This document shows, in pieces, positions 1-13,408 of a stretch of 64,000 nt of DNA. The notes beneath the pieces are model-generated. The model ran no database searches, was not told the DNA's origin, and worked only from the letters and a program-made list of their open reading frames with translations. Each line of letters starts with the position of its first letter. The stretch's first letter is position 1. A program made the translations under genes and the position numbers. This DNA comes from Anarhynchus alexandrinus. Its lineage: Eukaryota > Chordata > Aves > Charadriiformes > Charadriidae. The stretch spans positions 327,136-391,135 of the forward strand of contig VUYV01000511.1 of NCBI GenBank assembly GCA_008711295.1, in the 5' to 3' direction.

Positions 1-160
1 CTAGGGAAATGATGTGATTAATGCGGCTGGAGGCAACTCGGATGTGCTGCAGCAGTGAATTGCACAAATAGTAGTCAGCAAAACCAGCGTGGTTAATAAT
101 TTCAGTGTAATAGGTACATGTCACCATGCTATATGGACATACAGAAGAGCTTTCTGTGGT

Positions 161-264
161 GAATGTAGTTAGGAGGAGAGCACCTACATCCTATGATGCT
201 TAAGAATCATTTATGAACTGCTTAAGCATCATAGGATGTAGGTGCTCTCCTCCTAAGTACATTC
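161..264. repeat. Near-perfect inverted repeat with 44-bp arms
   Basis: The left arm 161-204 and right arm 221-264 are reverse complements with one mismatch in 44 positions. They flank a 16-nt loop (205-220). The arms contain ctatgatgcttaag and cttaagcatcatag at the loop. A further copy of about 20 bp of the right arm follows directly at 271-290. The element would fold as a long hairpin in DNA or RNA. Confidence 0.9.
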
Positions 265-270
265 CTATGA

Positions 271-290
271 TTAAGCATCATAGGATGTAG
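271..290 (+). repeat. Third partial copy of the hairpin arm
   Basis: TTAAGCATCATAGGATGTAG at 271-290 repeats positions 222-241 exactly, in direct orientation. With the bases just before it (cctatgat) it also forms a small secondary palindrome with 8-bp arms. Confidence 0.85.
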
Positions 291-1864
291 ACTGGAGACA
301 TGAAGATACAGGAGGAAGTACATTTAAGAAGGGTTTTCAGCATGATTCTTCACACCATTACTTTTAAGTGTCTCTTAAGTGAGAGAAGGAGTGCTTTATG
401 CATGTGCGTGTTGCTGCTGCAGAGCTGTGGTGACAGCACACCGGAGGGGGTGACAGAGGAGTGCGTGCAGCAGGAGGGCTGGAAGGTGTGTGACTTGCCT
501 TGGGTCTGAGATGGACACCCATCTTTTGGGGAGTTACCTGACTAAAGTGACCCCAAAGATTTTAAACCAGCATGTAAATGAGAGTGAATTAAGGGGCGCT
601 GACACTGTACATTTGCTCAAGTCATATTACTTAAACTCAAGGTTACAGCAATGTAAAGAACCAAAGCACTGAGGCTTTTAAAGAAAAGCAATTCTTTAAC
701 AGCCTTTCTACCAACATGAGAAGCTCGGGCAATAAACAAGAGGAATTACACTTTCCCATTTGTGAAAAGAAATTGGATACAATCAGGAGTAGTGAGAGCT
801 AGGTGGAAGATGGAGATAGGCAGCAGGGGTGTGTGTGTGTATTTTGGGTGCTTGTGGTAGGCTGGGAGGAGCTCTCTACATCAAAGATGCCATTTGTACC
901 CCAGAGTGATTTATTTCCAACAGGCTAAGAGCTCTCCTATGCTGATGGTCACAGGGCTACACGCAGAAGGGCTAGGAGGCGGTGGTTGAATGGAGGAGAA
1001 AGAGTGAAGGAGAAAGACCTTTGTAGGTCACCAAGAGCATCCCCTTAGATTATAAGTGAGGTAAGCAGAGGGAATAAGCAGAGGAAGTCAGATTTTGGTG
1101 CACATGTACATTCTTCCACTCACACCATAACCTTAGAGTTTCTGAAAATGGTAGGTAGTTTCCTAAGAACAAAAGAAATACCCGTTTTACATATCATTAA
1201 GAAACCCCTATATTAGATATAATTCTGTTGGATAAGGCGACTCGGTTACTGCAGAAGAAAGTAAAAAGCATTGTTGAAATGTAAGTGATCAAACCCAATT
1301 GCATTTGCTGGTTCTATCTGGAAGACAGATTTATCCAGCAATCTCTCTTCCTTGCTTCCTCTCTGCTTTAAAAAGGGATAATTCTCAAAAGACAAAATCA
1401 TAATGAGAAAAATTGAAACACCAGAGTCCAAATGATAATAGAAAACTCTTCAAGAAAGGTTTATTAAATTTCGATCCCCTGCAATTCAGCAATTGGGGAA
1501 AACCAGGCTACAACCTGCTGCAGATTAGAAGTGAGAGCAGTGATTATATGTGAAACCAAATACATGTATACGTGTTCATGCACGTTCCCATATAGCAAAT
1601 GGGAATATGAGGCTCTTAAATTTAACAGAAAATTCAGAAAATTCATAAAAGAGACTAAAGACAGTGCTGAGCAGCCTAAACCTCTTTGTTTTAAAGGGAT
1701 TCCTTAAACACCTGAGGAACAGGAGAAACCTTAGCACTGATACATGGAAAGTCATAGACATGGATGATAAAATTATTAGTCTTGATACTAAAAAAATAGA
1801 ATTTTTCTCAAAATGGTGCTGTTGGAGCCATGATAGTTTAAAGATTTAGGTAAAGCAAATTTTG

Positions 1865-1950
1865 CAGGGAGTGATAAAATCTTTTATTAGACTTGCTATC
1901 AGTATGTTCAAAACTATCTGTTAGTCTAATAAAGATATTACCTTTCCCTG
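1865..1950. repeat. Imperfect hairpin with about 28-bp arms
   Basis: The left arm 1865-1892 (starts CAGGGA, ends ttattagac) pairs with the right arm 1924-1950 (starts gtctaataa, ends TCCCTG), with about four mismatches and one bulge around a 31-nt loop. The CAGGG/CCCTG ends recall hAT-type terminal repeats, but no flanking 8-bp duplication is visible. It could equally be an old MITE remnant or a structured RNA. Confidence 0.6.
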
Positions 1951-2249
1951 AAAGCTTTGCCTCAGGATTTTTCAATAATTGTTCTGTGGTCAGAAAGACG
2001 CAGAATGATGGTTTCGTGTCTCAGCATTGTAACAAACACTTTCTTTTCTCTTCTTAATTAGTGATGATGCTAAACGGCAGCTATTGAAGTTAAACATTTG
2101 AAAATCTCAGGACTATAGTGCTTGTATCCAGAAGCATTGAAAGGATTGCCTGAGGAGATTTATGAACTGCTTGCACTGATTTCTAGCACGTCTTGGAGCA
2201 TGAGGGCTGAGGGATGCCAGAGCTAATATTATGCCACAATTTAAAAGGG

Positions 2250-3245
2250 TAAATTGAATGACCCAGCAAATTATAGACCAATTAATCTAGCAACTCTCTG
2301 GAGGAGACATCATGTAAAAATAGAAGAGGATCCATAAGTAATGAATTAAAAATAATAGCAGGAGTATTGCTGCTGTATGTTTATGAAACATCAGTTTGCT
2401 CAGCTTCATGATGTCAACGCAGTATATTTTCATTTCTGCAAAACAATTGAAAACTGCCATCTAGATAAAAAAATTGGCAGTCTGCAAATACCATGGTGGG
2501 GCCTTACTAGGTGGATCATATGCCAATTAATCCGCTAAATTGCAAAATGCAACTGTGAATGAAAAGCTGTTATCCAAAGGAGGGTATGTGTGTCGACTCT
2601 CCATAAGAACTCGTTCTGGTACTGGTTTGACACTTGAGCAGCTAACAATGTAGTACCATTCAGCAATTATCATTTATTATTTAGCAATTTTATGAATGAT
2701 TTGGAATAATTGTCTTTAGAGCTTGCAGAGCTGGTGAAACTGGTGAGGTGGTCAATGATGTTGAAGGGAAGACCAGCAGGCATGAAAGATGATGTGTCTA
2801 GGGAGGAAGCATGACGAATGCCCCATTAAGAGCATTGTATCTTCCAATGCAATAACGCCGAGATCTGCTCAGGGCTTGCAGTGGAAGGCGCATTGAACAC
2901 GTGTGGCAGCCGGGCTCTTGGGGCAGAGGGGGTGGGTGCAGTGCTCGGGTGTACAGGCGAGAGGCTGTCAAGAGCAGATGGGGATGGGGCAGTAGTTCTC
3001 TATGGAGCAGCAGTGATGTGGTTAACACTGCACTGCTCCCTGTCCTGATGTCCTGACTGCGAAGCACTGAGAAATTGGAGAGGGCTCAGAAAAGAGCGAC
3101 TAGATTATGTGCAAGTCTGAAACCATGCCCTGAAGATACTAAACCTGCAGTGCAAGTGAGCTTCTAATCAGAGGGGCCCCATCATTCAGTGCACAGACAG
3201 CTTCAACTGCCATTAAATTTTGGTTTAAAGAGAGATTAAAGTTGA
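2250..3245 (+). mobile_element. Decayed CR1-type LINE (ORF2 remnants)
   Basis: Several blocks in collinear order resemble the reverse-transcriptase portion and 3' region of CR1-like LINEs. Examples are aaattatagaccaattaat near 2270 (NYRPINL-type coding), gaatgatttggaataat near 2690, and gagaaattggagagggctca near 3070 followed by an accatgcc block. Frames are broken throughout, so this is an old, inactive fragment. Boundaries are approximate. Confidence 0.6.
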
Positions 3246-3430
3246 TTTTTTTACTAGGGTGCGTCTAGTTTATCTAAGCTAAAGAGGCAAATTGTTCATT
3301 GTATATGTCTACCTAGAGGAGATGATGATGCTGGAAAAAGCCAACTCTGTAATACAGAAGTAAAAAAGAGTAAGAAGAGAGATGGGAGAGATATTCAGGA
3401 TGGTCATAAATATATAAATGCATGCTTTTG

Positions 3431-3463
<33 letters not shown>

Positions 3464-3469
3464 TTTTTT

Positions 3470-3517
3470 NNNNNNNNNNNNNNNNNNNNNNNNNNNNNNN
3501 NNNNNNNNNNNNNNNNN
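3470..3517. other. Assembly gap (48 N) in a poly-T tract
   Basis: Ns at 3470-3517 are preceded by a (CTTTT)n/poly-T run starting near 3431 and followed by more T. The gap probably reflects homopolymer sequencing failure. A reading frame drawn through it on the minus strand is an artefact. Confidence 0.95.
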
Positions 3518-5636
3518 TTTTTTACAGGGACATAATCACCCATGTAGGCAGCTTATGTTGGGGTCACTATGCCACTTAGATTTCTAACCATGCTCAGTTA
3601 CCTTTCCAGGGGACCAAAGCTGTGGGTTTGCTGCAGGACGGTGTGGTGAGTTTGGCTTGTGCCATGCAGACAGCGCTGTCAGAATTGCCTTCCTGGCCTT
3701 AAAGCCTTAGAAGTGAGGAATGTTTCCCTGTTTAAATGAGCAGGGTTTTCAGCCTGGACTGCTTAAGTAAGCTTGGTTGGCAAAATAGTGGAAGGCCTGG
3801 TTTTAAGGGCAGTTGAGGTTGTCCATACAGTGAAGGATCAGGCCCCTCTGACAAAGGAGTTCATTTGTACTGTTGTTTACACTGACAGAATCACATTAAT
3901 TGTTTTTTCCTCCTCCAGAATTTTAACGATCCTGTACAGATTTAACTTTGCCGTTATGGGAAAGTTGTTCTTTCTTATGAGCACAAGTGCTCAGCTTGGA
4001 AATCTCAAACCACCTTTACAATCTCCATCCCCGCAATAAGAGCCTCTGGATGGCAAAAACTGCAGAACACCCGTCTAGCTTTTATGAAATCAAACCCTTA
4101 GGCAAAACTCGTAAAAAAAAAAAGCAGTTGGAAAAGAATGATTTTATTTTGAAGTACTTTGTGTTTTGCTATGTATTAAAATATATTTTGCTCTAATCTA
4201 TTCCTATATTTGCAAGCAGAATCTAAAAGGAGATAATATCATGCAAAAAGCCCAGTGACCCGATACATTTACTATTACCATATACTTGTAGAAGCCAAAT
4301 GAAACAAGAGTGTTTTCAATTCCTTGTAAATAAATATGTATTTTAATAACAGTTAATGTCAGTTCATAAAGGGAAGCACACTAGGAGAGTTCTTTAAGAG
4401 AAGATTACACTCCTGGTGCAAAATCCTTTCCTAGAAAGTGATTGAAAAGAAATATGAACTTACAAAATATCATCTTCAACACAGGGAAGTCTCAGTTCCA
4501 TTTTGTTCTTCCTCCCGTAGGAAAGTGGAAAGGCATTATTAAGGCATATCAATCAATTTTGGTAGCACCTTTATTGCCTAATATTATCACTGTGTACATA
4601 CTGATAATTTCTCCGCATATTGTTTACATAGTACATCTTACCAGTCCCTGCTTCCTCCATGTAAAAGTTATCACAAAAAAGTGCATGTCTTGAATAATGC
4701 ATGTGCACAAAGCGCCCAGTGGTACTTTGGCATTATCCACCACTGGCAGAATCTGCAAGAAAAGTAAAGAGGAGGAAGTCCCTTTTTCTCGGGTAGCATA
4801 ACCCTGTAATGTTAGTCATAGTCAGTACTCCTCATTGGCTTTGCCTTCAAATTGTACAAGTATCTTTCAGGAGAAACATTGCATGCAGTGGTGCATGAAG
4901 AATAAGCTATAGGTGTAACTGGAAATTTAAAATCCTGTACTTTATCACAAATCTGCTGTCAGACTCTGGTTTTGGCCAGAGGTCAGTACTGTTTGGATCT
5001 TGGGTTTTGTCTCAACTCACCACACAGAGTCAAGGTCTCAAGGTCGAAACTACAAGTGGTTGTCCCAGCACCTTTAATGGCTCTTCCATCTCCTTCGGCT
5101 CTCACATTTATTGCTTACTTAGCCTGAAATAGCATGTAGTGTGTCAATGCTGCCATACAGGAAGGTGGGACTGCAATGAACCAGCTGTGTCTTCATGGCA
5201 GGCCCCTGCCCATCACAGGAAACCATGCTTTAGGCACTTTATTAAAAAGAACCACTGAACACCTCTAGAGTGTACTGTTTCTTTCCTTACCATCTATAAA
5301 ACAAACTGAAGAAATGTGGTAAAAGACCAAAACCTCCAAATACAGTGTGCCACAGGAGAGCTGAGGACATTTCCAGTGTCCCAAGTCTTGCAAAAGTGAG
5401 GTTTTACGCCGAGACTGTCATAAAGTAGGCCATACCAAGCAACAGAAAAAGATGGAAAGCAAAGAAACTAAAAGCAGTCAGCCGGGAAACAATGATCATC
5501 GCAAACTGATCTGGAGAAAAATGGTTTCGACTCTGAAACAGATGATGAGTTTAACCCTGAACAAATGAGGGAAACAGGCCAGCTGGGTACCGGGCAGGGA
5601 AGGGGGGTTAATATCACTGAGCACACCCTATAGTGT
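3518..5636. other. Intergenic sequence, no gene seen
   Basis: AT-rich unique sequence downstream of FSHR. I saw no recognisable coding segment or repeat between the poly-T gap and the CR1 at 5637. Confidence 0.5.
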
Positions 5637-5760
5637 CATAGAATAATACAAACATAGAACTGTTTTGGTTGGAAGAGACCTTTAAGATCATCGAGCCCAA
5701 CTGTTAACCTAGCACTGCCAAGTTACCACTAAACTGAGTCCCTCAGCCCTACATCTACAT
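5637..5760 (-). mobile_element. CR1 LINE 3' end, truncated
   Basis: This contains catagaat units and the GGTTGGAAGAGACCTTTAAG block, followed by a cactgccaagttaccactaaa block, typical of avian CR1 3' regions in reverse orientation. It is strongly 5'-truncated, as is usual for CR1. Confidence 0.8.
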
Positions 5761-5811
5761 CTACAGGACAAGCTCTTGTGCTTCAGAAGGAGGTGGAAAA
5801 AGCCCAGCCCT

Positions 5812-5874
5812 TATACATACATGTACATACATATACATACGTATATACATGCATGTACAGATATGTATGTATAA
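5812..5874. repeat. (TACA/TATG)n microsatellite
   Basis: An imperfect tetranucleotide array of tacatacatg-like units lies directly after the CR1 fragment. Confidence 0.85.
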
Positions 5875-8024
5875 AGAGGGAGAAAAAAGCAAAAGCACCC
5901 CCTCCACATCCCCTGTCTTAGTACTCTCAGAGGTTTGAGGCCTGCGCAAGTGCAAGTGCAGAATAAATAAAGTGTGAGCAAGCACTGTTCAGAAGCAATC
6001 TTGGATCAACTCTCTCCCCTGCAGATATTGAGAAATTGGAGGTCTCAGGACCGATACAGCAATCCTCTGTTTTAATCCCTTCTTTATACAAGCCCTTCCA
6101 TAAATTTATCATCCTCATTTTAATAAAATGGGAGGTCCAAGGTCCCACTATCTTGTATGGGGACAGCTTCACAGTTTCGTTTTTTGGTTAATCAGAACCA
6201 ATTTTCCAATTTCCAGTCTAAATTTGTTCTTGATTCACGCATATCTATTTGATTTTGTATCAGTATTATTTTTAACTTACACAATTTTTCTTTCTTTGGT
6301 ATGCAGTTTCAAATCCATTTATAAATAGTCATGATAATGGTGATGTCACCAAGAAAACTGTACATTTGAACACCGGAACTGGGACAGCCCCCATTTTCTG
6401 GCATTGAGTAGTAACAGTTGACTGACTCTGACTACTTGTTGAACTTACATTTTTTGTCTACGGCCGTTGAAACACTCAAACCACCTCACAATATACCTCT
6501 TGCAAGTTAGAAGTGAGAAGATAATATAAATGGGGCCAGAATTAGCATTTTGGAGATGTGGGCTCTCATTGTGCACACAATGTAGTATCTGCATGAGCAT
6601 TTTTGACCAGAACCAGAGTGTGTTTTGAAATGAATTTCCTAACTATCCCTCCTCTGTTCCCCCTGTGGAGTGGTCTTGGACCGCATGGCCTTTTCAGAGC
6701 AAACTAGAGACATGCACCTAATGCGCTCCGTCTGTGAATGTGGGTTCAGCTCTATGGGACCAGACTAGAAATAAAGAATTACGAGGACTATCCATGTGGG
6801 TATTGTGAACCACACACAAATATCACAGACCTCTGGTCTTCAGGTATTCCTCCCTACAGCTCCACTCCTCCTGGGCTGTGCTACCTGATAAGCCTTAGAT
6901 GTCCTGCATGACCACAGCAAGTGATTTCAAGTGTCTGCGCCCTGTGTTTGCCACCTGTAAGACAGGACTCACTTGTGGTTTTTCTTGAGTTTGTTAGAAT
7001 TCTCGGGGATTTGTGCTGTGTGCTTACAACAGTGATCACAGCAATTTTTATAACCTCTTCCTTTTTGTGGCACCAGAAATTTCCCATTGCTGTTAATTAG
7101 TAACCAACTGAGCAAAGGGAGGGAAAAAAAAAAAAAAGCTGACAATGCATTTACTGAAAAAAACATGCTTTTGAAGAACTAAAAATCAATTAAATGTTTG
7201 GTTTGAATTTATTAACTATTTTTGAAATGAAAGGGTTTGTTTTGATATTTTACATTACTTTTAAAAATTTCCATAACATGTTATATTTCATTTACAATTA
7301 ATAAAAATTTTGTTTTACAATATAAGATCTGACTATATAACACAAAAGTATATGGAAAACATTTGATTTTTAGGTCAAACATGAAATCTTTTTTACTTCG
7401 TCCAGAATATGTATTTTCTAGAATTTTTCTTTGTCATTTTTCAGGTAAAAGTGTAAATATTCTGATCTGAGCCGGAAAAAAATTCTTATAAGTTTTCAGA
7501 TCAATCATGAAATTGAGAAGAAAAAAAAAAAATCCATTATTTCCCAAGCTACCCAACAAAACACTGAAAGCAAGCAAAATAAACCGAGAGCGAGATTACT
7601 TTTAAAAGAAAAATCCTCGCGTAACCTCAATATTCAGTGCAAGCCTCCTGTTGGTTACGCTACCTCGCTGGCGTGTGGCTTTGAATCCTAGAACAACAGC
7701 CTTTGGTGCACTAATACATCATTAATGTAGTCTGCCTTTTCCTCTGAGCTGGCAGAGCGTCTCTGCAGAGCATCGCTGCTTGAGACCATGGATGCTCATG
7801 CTCTGGGAAGAAGGGCTTGAAGCTTCACGCAATCCCGGCTCGGGCGAGTATCTGTCCTTACAGGGCAGTCACCATAAACAACTGGGTCTCCTGTGCAGCT
7901 GTGCTAAATATATTCACGCATTTAAAGCATTCCTCTTCGCACTGACTTAGACTCAGTTAACAACATTAATGAACCCTTTTAGCACAGTTTGACAATAGTT
8001 CCAAATTAAGCCGTTTTCTTTCTT

Positions 8025-8061
<37 letters not shown>

Positions 8062-11000
8062 CTTCGTCTCTCCCTGTGTTGTGAAACAAAGACAAATATA
8101 TCTGAAATGTTTTCTTCTTATGGTTGGAGCTTGAAATAATTAAATTCAGTAACCCTTCTACCCAGCGGTGAGAAACACTTTCCATCAAACTCAGAAGTCC
8201 TGTGAAACTCAACTGGTTTATGGTTCCTGACCAGCTCCAGCAGGACTTTCTTTGAGATCTATTAGAGACTGCAAATCTTCAGCAGAAATTGCAAATGGAA
8301 TAATTTAGCTGCCTCCAGAGCAGCACAAATTTCTGGCGTCAGAATCTCATTGATTTGTTTCAAGATCATTAATAAAAGTCACATGGCAAGTATTCTGGGC
8401 TTGCACTTGTCTGAGCTCGCACACAGGAGTTGGTAGAAATGGTCTCGATGCCAGTCCCTGTTAGATACTTTTTATGTACCAGCATCTTTATTTTCTTGCA
8501 GTTTTTAGACCCCCAGTGAGCTGAATGTAAAAGGCTGTCCAGGTCTGTAAATCACAATTCTCCAACCTGCCTATAGGGATGGTCACACTGATTAATTCCA
8601 GGGAGACAATTAATACAAGAGTTGATGCCATAGAGCATCTGTTCTAATAAATACAGGCCAGTGACTTCTGATTCTAGAAGAAAAGCAATAATGTAACGTG
8701 TAGCAACATTTTCAAAAAAGACTAATTTTTTCCTGTGACCCTCCAATCAAGCAGATGTTAAAGAAAGAGTTTTTTCAAGCTTGGTTGGGCTCAGTTTAGC
8801 CAGGGGGATCAGTGCTGGGTGGAGCTGGGCGACTCTCACTGCAATACTGCTTTGTGCCTGCATTAGTTATTTTTGTCCTCATCCTTGAGGCAACAAAACA
8901 ACTGAGGAGCCTTGGGCTAGCCCTGAGAAGAATACAGTCTTCTAGCAACCTGGAAAGCATTATGTCCAGAGAACTGGATTATTTTGTCCTGATTTACACC
9001 ATGGTTCAGGCAATGAGTTGCAGAGTTTTTTTCCTTTGCGGGGTTAAGAGTAACACCCTACTCTGATCATGTTGCTAGTGTGATACTCTGTATGTTCACA
9101 TGAAAAATCATACATATCATTGAAATGTTCAATGACGGAGGATGTGAGGTAGGATGTCCTTTACTTTCAAGACTTCATTACTCTTACAAGATCAATGCCA
9201 GGAAGCAAATATTAAGGAATAAAACCACATAGGGTAAGAACACATGAACAAAGCACACTTTATGTTGCAGATATTCGTTTTCTCATTATTTAACAAAATT
9301 CAGACACTCCCATTGGAATGAGTCTCCAGTGTACTGTAGGAAAGGCAGGCAAACTTCAGTAATTCCATTTTGCACCCATATTTTTCTATTGCACAAAAAA
9401 ATATGTACGCTCAATAAAGCTGCTTTTAAGAAGAAACAAATATTTTGCAGGGCAGAGCCTCTGCTCACAGTCCTGGAGATGATAGCTACAGCTCCGATGG
9501 GAGCAACCAGCACACGGAGAGTCCCTTCTTCCTCAGACACTGACTTCTTCCTTCCGTGGTCATATTTTTCTGCTGCTGGCAACCCGGCTGCACGTTTTTC
9601 TTGGAGCCTCATGGTTCACTGTTGTGGATCTGGTGTGTTTGGTGGGGGAAAAAAAAAAAAAAAGATTCCCCTGGCACCTTTCCCTTCTGGGTGTCAAAAC
9701 ACACTGAAGGGTTGCATAATTTGCTTTGCAGTGTATCTCCCTTTTGGAACATATTATTACATTTAATCTAGCAGTGTGGTGGGTGTTTGGGGTTCATGCT
9801 GAGCAGAATGCTTGCATACATTCCCTCCCTGAGATTTCACACAAATATGACAACCTTTCCAAGAATAGCTCCGGGAACATGGTGGTGTTTAAAGTTTCAT
9901 TTTGTGGGGGTTCTGTTGCTGCTGGTTTAATTTTCAGACTTTTCTCAAATTTTTCAAAGAAAGCATCTCTTTATATCACTATCATTCATAACTGAAGTGT
10001 GAATATACTAGGCCAATATATGACACAAATGCTTGGTATTTTGCTAGATAACATGGGTACAGCTAGCAGTTCAGAAATGCTATTCCCTTGATTATTACCT
10101 CTTCAAAATATTCACTTGTTTTCTTATTAGAGAAGATTTAATTTCTCAGCATAATCACCATACAGTATCTGATATCAGTCTTCAGTGAGCATCACCTCTG
10201 CAGCCCTTTTAAACCGTCTCTACGCAAAACTTGGAATGTGGGCATCCACTTTTGTCCAAGGACATATGGAAAATACTTATTTCCTTGGTCCTCCCAAGGC
10301 AAGTCTGAAGATCTTCTTCCTCTTGAGGAGTAAGTTAAACTGTGGAGCATTTTGTAGGAGACACTGAGAAGCTCAGAGAGCTGGGTCCTGTACAGGAGTC
10401 ATTGCCCCAATATAGCAGACTTGACCCCCACAGCACCTAATTGTCTTTTTATTGATATAATTAGTCTTTTTTTCCCATAAATGTAAAATTCTGGAAATGC
10501 ATAAAGCCCCCCTTTGAAAGCATACTGTAAATCTTTCCCAATGCACAGAGAGAGAAGTGAATGTGCGCCTGTTATAGGGCTGGAAATAAACTAATCTATT
10601 TTTCTGAATTTCCTTCTAGGTGAAATGCTTATTTGAGACGGAGGAGAAAGAGCAACAAAATGACATATTTGCAGTAGTAGGTGACAGAAGATATATCAAG
10701 ACAAATGTCTGCTTTTTTGCTGTGAGCGAATCTCTTCTGTCAGGGTTCACTCATGTGTGCAGCACTGTCTCCAACTTCTCACCTGGTATTAAACGCATCC
10801 TAACTCCTGTCAGCTTCAAACGCATGGACAGTAGAAATGAAATCTGGGGATCTTTTACATAGCACAGGAGAAACCACCACCCCAGTCACTGTCAGTGATC
10901 TGACTCAGCCCAGTTATAGCTCTTTTTTTTTCTATGCACCTTTCAGATGTTGACATGCAGAGAGCAGCAAATGCTGAGCTCTGTGCTTGCAGATAGGACA

Positions 11001-13408
11001 AATTCAGTATCACCTGCCTGTGCTGAGGTCCCTCTGATGGGCTAGCAGTGCTGGTCACAGGTCAGGGCCAGCCATGTGAGCATCCCCTGAGGTCCCCTTT
11101 CACCCTCCCATGTCAAACTTGAATGTGCACTGTAGGGAGCTTCACAGTGCTTTGCTCTCCTCAGACCCGCAGGAGATGCTGGGCACCTCAGTGCTTTTAC
11201 ACAGGTGGGTCATCATGCTGAAATCCTTCTAGAAATTCTGCAAATTTCTGTGGTACAGGTGTGATTCCTGCACTGGCAGCAGAGGAGGTGGAGGCACCAC
11301 AAAACTTCCCTCGCACCCCCCCATCCTCTCTCTAATGAGTTATGTCCCACGGGTGGGGAGCAGAGGAACAACATGGACAAGGTCACAGGCAGCGGGGTGG
11401 AAGGAGCCGGCCTCTCCCATCCCTACCTGCCAGCACCCTTGCATTTTTTATCACGCTTTTTGAGATAAGCTTTCTGCTGTTGTCCTTAAGGAAGGAGTAT
11501 TTCTCAGTATAGGCATGATGTAATGCTCCTTTTTTTCACTTCGGAAAGAAAACAGGCATTACAGTCTGTACTTCAATAATATCTCTGCAGTTAAATAACT
11601 CGCTCTGCAGCTGTGTGTGGGAGCAGGCTGCAATGTCAGTCTCGGAGTAACTCATTTTTCAGGCGCCGCAGCGCTGAGGAGGAGACTCCCTGGCACAGGG
11701 CTGACCTTGGATGGGGGAAGCAGCCAGGAGACCGCGCCGTGCCAGAGGCTGCTTTGCCCGCTGTTTGCCATCTGGGACTGATAGCCAGTCCAGGCAAAAC
11801 CTCCCCTCAAAGCGTACTGTGAACGGAGGCAGAGCCAAGCGCCATGGCCCTGCTTCCTGCGATGGCCCTGTCTCACGTGGCTCGGTCCTCTCACCTTTGA
11901 CTCCATGGCTGTCTCCTGAGCCAGAAGCTGCAGCAGGAGGGAGCTGCTGTGCCCTTTGAGGGGCATTTTGGGTATTTCCCAAGGAGAAAAAGGGGGTTGC
12001 ATCACAGTGGAGGGTGCCACTTTCTACCACCTCACAAGCCCGAGGTGCACAAGATGTGGAATGGAAACAACAGCATCTCTCTGGGCAACAGACATCACTG
12101 ATAAGGCAAAACTTCCCTTGATGTTCAGCAGCTTGAAACATTCTCATTGGCATCAGTAGCACATTTTCCATAGAGCAGGGCATGGGTGAGCTGCCCATGC
12201 ACTCTGATGTTTCCAAGCACGTTGGACATGCCTTTCAGGGTACTGCTCACCCACCTCTTTGGGACTGTGCACCATTTATGCAGAGAGTGCCCCAAGAGGC
12301 TGACGTTGCCATGGGGCTTGCTCGTCATTTGCACACCAGCTTTCCTGGCTGCAAGCTCTGCTGTATTCCCATAGGCAAAATGTCTGATTTTGAGACCGTT
12401 CAAAAGTTTTGAGTCTCTCAGAAACTTCTGTCAGCTCCTGCTGCTCAGCCCTGGTTTTCATGTCTTTCTCTGAGCCTGAGCCTCCAGCATAAAAAAGCCT
12501 ATTGTATTGCCACAGAGCAAGAGCAGAATTTATTAGTATTTTTTATTATTTCGCTAGCACAAAGTGACTGCTGTGAAAGCCCATCACGATAAATTCCTCT
12601 GGGACGTGATGGCCTCAACCTGATCAAAGACATTAAGGAAGCAGAGAGGTGAGTGAGCGCTTCCAGCCGGTGCACGTGTGCCAGGAGTGCCGGTGTCCCT
12701 GAGGACTGATGTGGAGGAGAACAAGAGGTGCTCAGCAGTGTCCTGACAGCAGCCAGCACGTGGTTGTTACTATGGAAAAAGGATTGTCTTTTTTTTTAAA
12801 TGCTGTATCTAAAAGCTTTGCAAGGTCAGAAGTTCTCCAGCATAATGATCACATTTTCCTGAGGTGTGAAAGTGTGGGATTTGCTAACCCACAGCATTTT
12901 TTCCAACTGAACTGGTTAGTAAACAAAAACTTCCCTGCAGGTCCATTGTACCTTACTTTCCAAGAAGGAAAAATAAATCAGAGGTCAAAAAGGATCTCTG
13001 GCTTGAGCAACTGCATCACCCAGTAAGTTTTACTTCACAACAATTTCTAACATGTCAGGACCTTAAGTGTCTGCAGAAAAATTTATACCGTTTGTCCAAA
13101 ATGGCTCAGAGGTCAAGAGAAGCTTGACTGAACTTATAGAGTGTATGTTGCAATGTGAAGACTGTTGCTCTCTAGACCGAAAGCAACAAGTCGGTCCTGT
13201 TTTCTGTTACCGTGTGCACATTTTCATTATGCTATACTAAAATCTCACAGCCTTCTACTAGATAAACCAGAAAAAGCTATAGGTGGAATAGTGTTGGTCT
13301 AATTCCCCTAAAGGAAGAAATGTGGAGGAAAAGGATAACAGCTTCTTCACCCTCAGTCTTGGTAAGACAAAGGGTTAACTGAGCCGTCCAGAGAAAACTT
13401 GTGAGGTT
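5875..13408. other. Intergenic sequence, no gene seen
   Basis: About 7.5 kb without a supported gene. Frames of 145 codons (9329-9766) and 185 codons (11659-12216) match no protein family I recognise and show no domains. Low-complexity runs include poly-A at 7124-7136, the T tract at 8014-8063 and a G/A run at about 9645-9663. Positions 11100-12700 are somewhat GC-richer. Confidence 0.5.
8014..8063. repeat. (CTTT)n/poly-T tract
   Basis: A short CTTT array runs into more than 30 consecutive T. Confidence 0.9.

Noticed and set aside
3313..3543. Minus-strand frame running through the N gap
   Set aside because: Created by poly-A and N translation; artefact.
9329..9766. 145-codon plus-strand frame
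   Set aside because: It includes a lysine run made by a poly-A tract and has no domain; likely chance.
11659..12216. 185-codon minus-strand frame
   Set aside because: No similarity to a family I know, competing long frames on the other strand, and no splice or promoter context.
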